This document shows positions 59,410 to 64,000 of a stretch of 64,000 nt of DNA, in pieces; position 1 is the stretch's first letter, and each line of letters begins with the position of its first letter. The translations under genes were made by a program, and so were the position numbers. The stretch comes from CALJEL01 sp041082235 (GTDB lineage Bacteria > Nitrospirota > Thermodesulfovibrionia > Thermodesulfovibrionales > CALJEL01). The stretch lies in contig JBDOIG010000079.1 in the NCBI GenBank assembly GCA_041082235.1, forward strand, positions 6,026-70,025, written 5' to 3'. Below the pieces are notes generated by a model, which searched no databases, was not told the origin of the DNA, and was given only the letters and a program-made list of their open reading frames with translations.

Positions 59410-60048
59410 TTAAAAACATCCGAGCTCGCAATTTGTAATCTTGATGCCCAGGGCATCAGCCATCTCTCCAACTTCTCTGTATTGAAGTCCAAGGGTCTCA
59501 GCAATCTGTCTTGCGATAGCGCAGGATATCCTGTTATTTATTGCCCTTTTCTGGAGTTCCCGAGATAACAGCTTTTTTTTATTAATTAATTCCTCTGTTT
59601 CTTCCAAGGCTTCTTCCATCTTATCAGGTCTTACGATTATGTCTGCCCGCTCTTTTACCTTTATTGCTGATTCCTTTGGAGGTCTTTCAAGACCATTTAA
59701 AAATATTACTACATCTGGCTTTAAAAACTCAATCGGGCTGTTTCCTTCAATGATTATCCCTTTATAATTTGATAGCCGCTCCAGACTCATGGAAAGTAAT
59801 TCAGATAGTGCTTCTAAAGGACATTGAACCCACAGAACCTCACCTGCACCTGCCTCAAGGTATTTCTTTGTGTCCTTTCCTTCTACAGAAAGTATATCCT
59901 TATTATTAACAATCGTTGAGTAAAAACCTGTCTTTGTGTATTTTATAACTGCCCAGTCTTTACCGAGTGCCCTGAGAAGCCTTGTTCCAAAGGTTGTCTT
60001 TCCACAACCGCTGTAAGAACCACCTATGAGAACAACAAAAGGCTTCAT
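59410..60048 (-). CDS. MobB-like P-loop NTPase with C-terminal cysteine pair
   Basis: From ATG 60048 the product has 212 residues. It opens VVLIGGSYSGCGKTTFGTRLL (Walker A), has VIKYTKTGF in switch-like position, WVQCPLEALSELL, and GIIIEGNSPIEFLKPDVVIFL typical of MobB-like nucleotide-binding proteins. The C-terminus NCELGCF holds two cysteines that could bind a cluster or metal; I associate a similar ending with molybdenum cofactor proteins, with low certainty. The frame continues upstream to a TTG at 60063, but TATTAT lies 5 nt before the ATG. It is divergent from the DUF3842 gene. Confidence 0.7.
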   Translation of the reverse strand: MKPFVVLIGGSYSGCGKTTFGTRLLRALGKDWAVIKYTKTGFYSTIVNNKDILSVEGKDTKKYLEAGAGEVLWVQCPLEALSELLSMSLERLSNYKGIIIEGNSPIEFLKPDVVIFLNGLERPPKESAIKVKERADIIVRPDKMEEALEETEELINKKKLLSRELQKRAINNRISCAIARQIAETLGLQYREVGEMADALGIKITNCELGCF

Positions 60049-60052
60049 AATG

Positions 60053-60059
60053 TATAATA
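60053..60059. promoter_or_regulatory. Overlapping divergent -10 hexamers
   Basis: The 17 bases between the divergent start codons (60048 minus, 60066 plus) hold TATAAT (60053-60058) for the plus gene, 7 nt before its ATG, and TATTAT (60054-60059 reversed) for the minus gene, 5 nt before its ATG. Both mRNAs would be nearly leaderless, and the promoters would compete. Confidence 0.45.
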
Positions 60060-60065
60060 TCAAAA

Positions 60066-60494
60066 ATGCTCAGGATAGCTGTTATAGATGGTCAGGGTGG
60101 TGGTATTGGTTCCCTTATTGTGAAGAGGCTGAGGGAGGAGTTTGCAGAGACAGTGGAGATAATTGCCCTTGGCACAAATTCCGCCGCTACCAGCCAGATG
60201 ATGAAGGCAAAGGCAAATAAGGGAGCTACTGGAGAAAATGCTATTGTCTATAATTCTCAGAGAGTTGATCTTATAATTGGCACCATGAGTATAATTATTG
60301 GAAATGGCATGCTGGGAGAATTAACGCCTGCAATGGCTACAGCAATCTCCACTGCAGGTTGTCCAAAGTTTTTGCTGCCATTGAATCAGGAGCAGGTGCA
60401 TATAGTGGGTGTTAAAAAAGAGCCACTTCCCCACCTTGTAGAAGAGCTAATAGGACTGGTGAAGGAATACAAAAGGGATATAGAAAAAATTTAA
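60066..60494 (+). CDS. DUF3842 family protein
   Basis: The 142-residue product has the fold start LRIAVIDGQGGGIGSLIVKRLREEF, a Rossmann-like glycine-rich loop, and ATATSTAGCPKF-like sequence near the middle (MATAISTAGCPKFLLPLNQ). It matches DUF3842, a family of unknown function found in anaerobes. It is followed 18 nt later by the CooT-like gene, with which it is probably cotranscribed. The link to nickel/CODH biology is by neighbourhood only. Confidence 0.82.
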   Translation: MLRIAVIDGQGGGIGSLIVKRLREEFAETVEIIALGTNSAATSQMMKAKANKGATGENAIVYNSQRVDLIIGTMSIIIGNGMLGELTPAMATAISTAGCPKFLLPLNQEQVHIVGVKKEPLPHLVEELIGLVKEYKRDIEKI

Positions 60495-60512
60495 TCTGTT
60501 GGAGGTGTAAGC

Positions 60513-60704
60513 ATGTGTGAGGCAAATGCCTATGTATATGAAGATGGCAAAGAGATACTTTTTCTTGAGGGAGTTGATATCCTGATACCAGAAGGTGATA
60601 GGTTATTTCTCAGGAATCTTTTCGGAGAACAGAAGACCTTTGAGGGCAGGATAAGGGAGATTTCTCTCATAAAACACAAGATCGTCCTCGAAAGACTGAA
60701 ATGA
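60513..60704 (+). CDS. cooT: CooT-family nickel-binding protein
   Basis: The 63-residue product starts MCEANAYVYEDGKEILFLEGVD, with Cys2 at the position used for nickel binding in characterised CooT, and continues LFLRNLFGEQKTFEGRIREISL, typical of the family (CooT/DUF2097-like). CooT assists nickel delivery to CODH. GGAGGTGTAAGC upstream gives a good ribosome site. The cooC-like gene lies 18 kb away, so CODH maturation genes are split. The stop overlaps the next start by 4 nt. Confidence 0.85.
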   Translation: MCEANAYVYEDGKEILFLEGVDILIPEGDRLFLRNLFGEQKTFEGRIREISLIKHKIVLERLK

Positions 60705-61489
60705 CAGAGAAGGTCTGGAGGCTTATTGATACAGGACCGGAAGATGCAGATTTTAATATGGCGCTTGACATTGCCATTTCTGAATCTGTATGGAAAAGGA
60801 TAGTTCCTCCCACCTTGAGATTTTATTCATGGAATAGGCCATCACTGAGCCTGGGATATTTTCAGACTCCAAGGGGTATTTCCTTTAAATCCTGCTCCTT
60901 TCTTGATATTCCTGTGGTAAAGAGGCCAACAGGTGGAAGGGCAATCTTACACGGGAGGGAACTTACTTATAGCTTTTCTTCTAGTTATAATGATTTCTTC
61001 AAAGAGGCAGGACTCTTTGAAACATACAGGATCATTTCCATGTGTTTTGTTGAGGCCTTAAGGAGTTTCAATCTACCAGTGACCATGGAAGATAGAAGAA
61101 ATGCAAGATACGGCCATAATCCTTTATGTTTTCTCTCAAGCTCTTATGGTGAGGTCATCCTCTGGAATAAAAAGATCCTTGGCAGCGCCCAGAGGAGATT
61201 AAAAGAGGGTTTTCTTCAGCAAGGAAGTATGCCATATTATATAGAAAGAGAGATTATAAAAAGGGTATTTAATTATTCAGATTCTGCAATTGCGTTGTCC
61301 GGACTTTTTGAGTTACTCAAAGAGCAGGGGATGGATACAATAATAGATGAGGATAGCTTAAAAAGTATAATCATAAGGACCTTTGAAAGAAGGTTTAACA
61401 TTAAATTTATTAAAGAAAGACCTTCAGAAGCTGAAATAAAAAGGGCAGAAGAAATCAGGGATTCCTTATTAGTTATAACTGGTGAATAG
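60701..61489 (+). CDS. Lipoate-protein ligase A-like (biotin/lipoate transferase fold) protein
   Basis: The 262-residue product has the LplA/LipB-type fold. Motifs are RLIDTGPEDADFNMALDIAISES, LRFYSWNRPSLSLGYFQTPRG and the signature VVKRPTGGRAILHGRELTYSFS. The expected lysine loop near KKILGSAQRRLKEGFLQQGSMPY resembles octanoyl- or lipoyltransferases (LipM type). Whether it ligates free lipoate or transfers octanoyl groups is not clear. The start overlaps the CooT stop by 4 nt, so it is cotranscribed. A hairpin with TGGTGAAT/ATTCACCA arms overlaps its stop. Confidence 0.85.
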   Translation: MTEKVWRLIDTGPEDADFNMALDIAISESVWKRIVPPTLRFYSWNRPSLSLGYFQTPRGISFKSCSFLDIPVVKRPTGGRAILHGRELTYSFSSSYNDFFKEAGLFETYRIISMCFVEALRSFNLPVTMEDRRNARYGHNPLCFLSSSYGEVILWNKKILGSAQRRLKEGFLQQGSMPYYIEREIIKRVFNYSDSAIALSGLFELLKEQGMDTIIDEDSLKSIIIRTFERRFNIKFIKERPSEAEIKRAEEIRDSLLVITGE

Positions 61490-61520
61490 GATTTTTCTTC
61501 ACCCCGTCACCAATTCACCA
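61480..61520. repeat. Inverted repeat at the lipoate-ligase stop codon
   Basis: TGGTGAAT (61480-61487, containing the stop) pairs with ATTCACCA (61513-61520). There is no U tract, so it is not a standard terminator. Confidence 0.4.
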
Positions 61521-61543
61521 AAAGAATTCACTAAACCCTTAAC

Positions 61544-62425
61544 TCACTTGTCTTTCAACTGAACATTAAATAGATATACAAAGGCAGAGGAAAGAATAGA
61601 GAGATTTATATAAATCTGGATAATTGAGAGGATGAGCTGATAGAGGGCAAGGCTTGAAAGGCTTTTAAAAAAAGTCCCCAGCAATCCAAAAGAGATGGTA
61701 AGTATTATTGCCCCGATGCTTAAGAGACTGTAAAAGACAAGGGCATCAGGCTTGCCCATAACAAAGTTAAAAGAATCTTTCAGGGCTGAAATGGTCTTCT
61801 CCTCCTTTAAAATCATAAAACCAGCCGCATAAGTAAAGATTGCCATAGAGAATATTACTGCACCAAGTGAAAGCAGTATTGACAGGAGGTTTAAAAAGTT
61901 CCTTAAAAAATCCCTTAAAAGCTCCCCACTGATTGAAGTAGCCACCTTTGTAAGACCACTAAAAAGTCCTGCTAAAAAAGATATCATGATGAGCATAAGG
62001 AGTCCAGAGATTGATAACAGAAGGAATCTTTTAAATAGTCCCTTCCCGAGGCTTGTAAAAAGTCTCCATGAGTAATTCTCTCTGCCACTGATGAAATACA
62101 TAATTACACCTGACGTACCTGCAATGGCATATATGAAAATAATTGATGCGATGATGATATAAATAAACAGACTGAGGATCACTGTGATTACAATGGTAAG
62201 ATAGGCAGAAAGTTCTCCTTCTTTAAATATCAGTTCTATTAGCCCTTTAAATCCATTTTCAGGGAATTCAATTCCTGTTTTTGTAAATACTATGATGAGA
62301 GGTACTCCCACAATCAGGATAAACAGGAAAAAGGCTAATATCAGGGCACCTATCTGAACAAAAAGGAGCTGATAATTTTTGTTGATGCTGTCAATGCCTT
62401 GTTTTAATGCTTCTCTGTATCTCAT
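61544..62425 (-). CDS. Polytopic membrane protein, unknown function
   Basis: The product has 293 residues from ATG 62425 and about six hydrophobic segments (LLFVQIGALILAFFLFILIVGVPLIIVF, TIVITVILSLFIYIIIASIIFIYAIAG, FLLLSISGLLMLIMISFLAGLFSGL, SILLSLGAVIFSMAIFTYAAGFMIL, LSIGAIILTISFGLLGTF, LILSIIQIYINLSILSSAFVYL). The soluble helix ISALKDSFNFVMGKPDALVFYS resembles the YciC/glycerophosphodiester membrane-domain type. The frame continues upstream to a TTG, but that stretch translates a palindromic repeat and should be excluded. AAAGGGAGT just before the ATG serves as ribosome site. Transport or envelope role unknown. Confidence 0.7.
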   Translation of the reverse strand: MRYREALKQGIDSINKNYQLLFVQIGALILAFFLFILIVGVPLIIVFTKTGIEFPENGFKGLIELIFKEGELSAYLTIVITVILSLFIYIIIASIIFIYAIAGTSGVIMYFISGRENYSWRLFTSLGKGLFKRFLLLSISGLLMLIMISFLAGLFSGLTKVATSISGELLRDFLRNFLNLLSILLSLGAVIFSMAIFTYAAGFMILKEEKTISALKDSFNFVMGKPDALVFYSLLSIGAIILTISFGLLGTFFKSLSSLALYQLILSIIQIYINLSILSSAFVYLFNVQLKDK

Positions 62426-62434
62426 ACTCCCTTT

Positions 62435-62518
62435 TAGAGCAGCAGTGCAGCAGTTAAATTTAAGGAAAGATAATCTACTCAATGCTAAGAACTACTGCTC
62501 TGTTGCTCTCCTGCTCTA
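62435..62518. repeat. AGCAGCAG-type inverted repeat between the membrane-protein and mqnE genes
   Basis: TAGAGCAG (62435-62442) pairs with CTGCTCTA (62511-62518) and the stem extends inward with mismatches. The left arm TAGAGCAGCAGTGCAGCAGT matches the element between gyrB and gyrA. The right end carries the mqnE stop codon. Confidence 0.6.
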
Positions 62519-63625
62519 TTTGTTGTATTTTTTAATTATATTATAAAAGCTGTCCCTTTCTACAGGTACCCTGCCAGCCTTTCTTATCAGAACAATAATT
62601 TCTTCTACTGATAGGGACTGAGGGGTAGTTACACCTGCCTCATGGGATATCTTTTCCTCCATAACCGTTCCTTCAAGGTCATCAGCACCCCAAAGAAGTG
62701 CCATCTGTGCAAGCCTTTCACCAAGCATTATCCAGTATGCCTTTATATGATCAAAATTATCAAGCACAAGTCTGCTTATTGCAATAGTCTTGAGGTCATC
62801 AATAGCGCTTCTTTTATTCTCATTCCCAATATAAGGTAGCGGGATGAAGGCCTGAAATCCTCCTGTCCTGTCCTGGAGGGCTCGGAGCCTGAGTAGATGC
62901 TCTACCCTGTGCTCAAGGCCTTCCGCATGACCATAAAGCATAGTTGCGTTTGATCTTATACCCATCCTGTGTGCAATCTCCATTATCTCAAGCCATCTTT
63001 TTGATGATATCTTCTGGGGACAGAGGATTCCCCTCACCCTTTCATCAAATATCTCTGCACCGCCACCTGGCATGAGGTCAAGCCCTTTTTCTTTTAGTAT
63101 TTCAAGGACTTTTTGAATTGAAAGACCGGATATCTTTGAGAAATGGTCTATTTCAGTAGCAGTATAGGCCTTTATCTTTAGAAAAGGAAAGGACTCTTTT
63201 ATTGAAGAGATTATGTTTACATAATGCTCAAATCTCCAGTCTGGATGAAGCCCCCCAACAATGTGCACCTCTTGGAAACTTTTGCCTTCTGATAGATGAG
63301 AGCTTATCTTATTGAGAATTTGCTCTATGGTAAGTTCAAAGGCGCCGGCCTCACCTTTTGAGCGACTGAAAGCACAGAACCGGCATCTATTTATACAGAG
63401 GTTTGTGGGATTTATGTGCATATTTCTTATAAAAAAGGCATAATTACCATTCCTTGAGATGGCCACCTCACTGGCAATCCTTCCAAGATTGAAGATGTCA
63501 TCATCCATATACAGGGTCAGGGCATCCTCTCTGGAGAGTCTCCTTCCCGCAGCCCAAAGAATCCCCTTGATCCCCTGGGTCTCCCTATGGCTCCGTGCAG
63601 ATTCCTTAATCGATGATAAAGACAT
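62516..63625 (-). CDS. mqnE: Aminofutalosine synthase-like radical SAM enzyme (menaquinone biosynthesis)
   Basis: The 369-residue product is a radical SAM protein with the cluster motif CINRCRFC in NPTNLCINRCRFCAFSRSK. It shows EVHIVGGLHPDWRFEHYV, LMPGGGAEIFDERVR, GIRSNATMLYGHAEGLEHRVEHLLRLRALQDRTGGFQAFIPLPY and DHIKAYWIMLGERLAQMALLWGADDLEGTVMEE, all typical of the MqnE/MqnC/CofH group. MqnE type is favoured by the GGGAEIF and AYWIMLG contexts, but MqnC cannot be excluded. With the futalosine hydrolase gene it supports menaquinone made from chorismate through futalosine. The TATAAT -10 lies 5 nt before the ATG. Confidence 0.88.
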   Translation of the reverse strand: MSLSSIKESARSHRETQGIKGILWAAGRRLSREDALTLYMDDDIFNLGRIASEVAISRNGNYAFFIRNMHINPTNLCINRCRFCAFSRSKGEAGAFELTIEQILNKISSHLSEGKSFQEVHIVGGLHPDWRFEHYVNIISSIKESFPFLKIKAYTATEIDHFSKISGLSIQKVLEILKEKGLDLMPGGGAEIFDERVRGILCPQKISSKRWLEIMEIAHRMGIRSNATMLYGHAEGLEHRVEHLLRLRALQDRTGGFQAFIPLPYIGNENKRSAIDDLKTIAISRLVLDNFDHIKAYWIMLGERLAQMALLWGADDLEGTVMEEKISHEAGVTTPQSLSVEEIIVLIRKAGRVPVERDSFYNIIKKYNK

Positions 63626-63630
63626 GGAAA

Positions 63631-63636
63631 ATTATA
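63631..63636 (-). promoter_or_regulatory. -10 hexamer for mqnE, leaderless arrangement
   Basis: On the minus strand TATAAT ends 5 nt before the ATG (63625), with TTTCC between and no ribosome site. Confidence 0.42.
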
Positions 63637-63743
63637 ACATGAATATATGAATATCTGTAATCTATCCAGAATAAATCTTATTAGGGCATTCAAATTACTG
63701 ACCCCCAGATTTGCTATTAGAAACATTTCCTGATTAGCGGGGT

Positions 63744-63761
63744 ATGCCTCAAGGCCTTTAT
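63744..63761 (+). repeat. ATGCCTCAAG-type short dispersed repeat, copy near the window end
   Basis: ATGCCTCAAGGCCTTTAT, matching 18679-18695 and 35743-35760, and the inverted copy at 35841-35858. Confidence 0.5.
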
Positions 63762-63766
63762 AAAGC

Positions 63767-63859
63767 TCAAAGGGGCCTTTGCCCCTTTGAAACCCGAGAA
63801 AATAAATTTTTAATTTTTAAAATATAAGGGGAGCTTGAGGGGCGTTGCCCCTCAAGCTC
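63767..63859 (-). repeat. Twin-hairpin intergenic element, reverse orientation
   Basis: Hairpin TCAAAGGGGC/GCCCCTTTGA (63767-63790) with loop CTTT, an AT centre and hairpin GAGCTTGAGGGGC/GCCCCTCAAGCTC (63831-63859, perfect 13 bp, loop GTT). Read on the minus strand it aligns along its length with 39300-39389. Confidence 0.8.
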
Positions 63860-63896
63860 TGTAACTAAAGGTTTATCACCCAGCTGGTGAAGTAAT

Positions 63897-63975
63897 TGAG
63901 GGACTTTGTCCCTCAAACTCCCTATTAGATAATTTTAATTCTATTTTTGGGGTTTTAAAGGGGCGAAGCCCCTTT
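63897..63975 (+). repeat. Twin-hairpin intergenic element, forward orientation
   Basis: Hairpin A is TTGAGGGAC-TTT-GTCCCTCAA (63897-63917), then ACTCCCTATTAG and an AT centre, then hairpin B, AAAGGGGC-GAA-GCCCCTTT (63957-63975). It matches 21468-21546 and 39300-39389 in order and spacing. Confidence 0.8.
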
Positions 63976-64000
63976 TATGTTTGGTAATGTTGATTAAAAA

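Larger units (their letters stand above)
63626..64000. other. 375-base gene-free end region with clustered repeat elements
   Basis: After the mqnE promoter there is no convincing coding frame. It contains an ATGCCTCAAG-type repeat (63744-63761), a twin-hairpin element in reverse orientation (63767-63859), a palindrome TCACCCAGCTGGTGA-like (about 63876-63890), and a second twin-hairpin element in forward orientation (63897-63975). The closeness of two inverted copies suggests an insertion hot spot. Confidence 0.6.

Noticed and set aside
62426..62482. TTG-started N-terminal extension of the membrane protein gene
   Set aside because: It translates the AGCAGCAG inverted repeat; the ATG at 62425 has its own ribosome site.
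63517..63726. Minus-strand frame of 69 residues overlapping mqnE start
   Set aside because: It is a shadow of mqnE in another frame and its N-terminus runs through the promoter region.
1..64000. CRISPR arrays, tRNA and rRNA genes, prophage or IS transposase genes
   Set aside because: No regular direct-repeat array, cloverleaf, or transposase motif was found by reading. Only non-coding repeat elements are present. A tRNAscan or profile search was not possible.

Overview
The window looks like a chromosomal stretch of a Gram-negative, anaerobic and probably thermophilic bacterium. By gene content and codon habit (AGA/AGG arginine and ATA isoleucine favoured, moderate-to-low GC by eye) I would place it near Nitrospirota/Thermodesulfovibrionia, but no rRNA is present, so this is inference. 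Outer-membrane and lipoprotein functions (Lnt, an OmpA-like protein, a ChaN-like protein) indicate a didermic envelope. MqnB- and MqnE-type genes indicate menaquinone made through futalosine. CooC-like, CooT-like and ASKHA/ferredoxin genes hint at CODH/ACS-type nickel and corrinoid enzymes elsewhere in the genome.

Layout. 1-6200: mnmE start (minus), a LysR regulator, a ChaN+PDZ protein, a long OmpA-family protein with an internal duplication, and an ArsR regulator. 6279-16914: lnt, prfB with a programmed +1 frameshift, a candidate replication origin, then dnaA-dnaN-gyrB-gyrA. 16921-33330: a sodium/solute symporter, then a complete 13-gene complex I operon nuoA-B-C-D-EF-G-H-I-J-K-L-M-N in which nuoE and nuoF are fused. 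33487-38505: EamA half-transporter, dGTPase, futalosine hydrolase, hfq, NUDIX, a foldase N-domain protein and two envelope proteins. 38548-42680: HIT, hisI, an ASKHA corrinoid-activation-type protein, a ferredoxin and a CooC ATPase. 42687-54513: two histidine kinase/sigma-54 activator pairs (the second NtrY/NtrX-like) flank a minus-strand block with phosphofructokinase, class II aldolase, a Cys-rich small protein, a PD-(D/E)XK protein, YjbQ and adenosine-specific kinase. 54485-59343: a tetrapyrrole operon on the minus strand (ccsA/hemX-like, hemA, hemC, small ORF, cobA-hemD). 59410-63625: MobB-like GTPase, DUF3842, CooT, a lipoate-ligase-like protein, a membrane protein and mqnE.

The genes form a coherent energy picture: NDH-1 reduces menaquinone made by the Mqn route, the hem/ccs block serves heme and cytochromes, and the Coo/ASKHA genes maintain nickel/corrinoid enzymes.

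The most unusual signal is not a gene. A family of short palindromes (core CCCCAAAAAATC, 3-8 nt loop, GATTTTTTGGGG) sits both between genes and in frame inside at least five unrelated protein genes (lnt, nuoG twice, a histidine kinase, the aldolase, and ntrY twice). Six of the seven in-gene copies are read in the same phase and add a peptide close to PKKSxxFLG. This resembles the Rickettsia palindromic elements but in an apparently unrelated lineage. A second family of about 80-90 bp twin-hairpin elements occurs five times between genes. One copy abuts the nuoEF start codon, and another supplies the C-terminal codons and stop of the ASKHA gene. Several first-in-operon genes have a -10 hexamer exactly 5 nt before the ATG, suggesting leaderless transcripts. 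No tRNA, rRNA, CRISPR array, IS transposase or prophage gene was seen.
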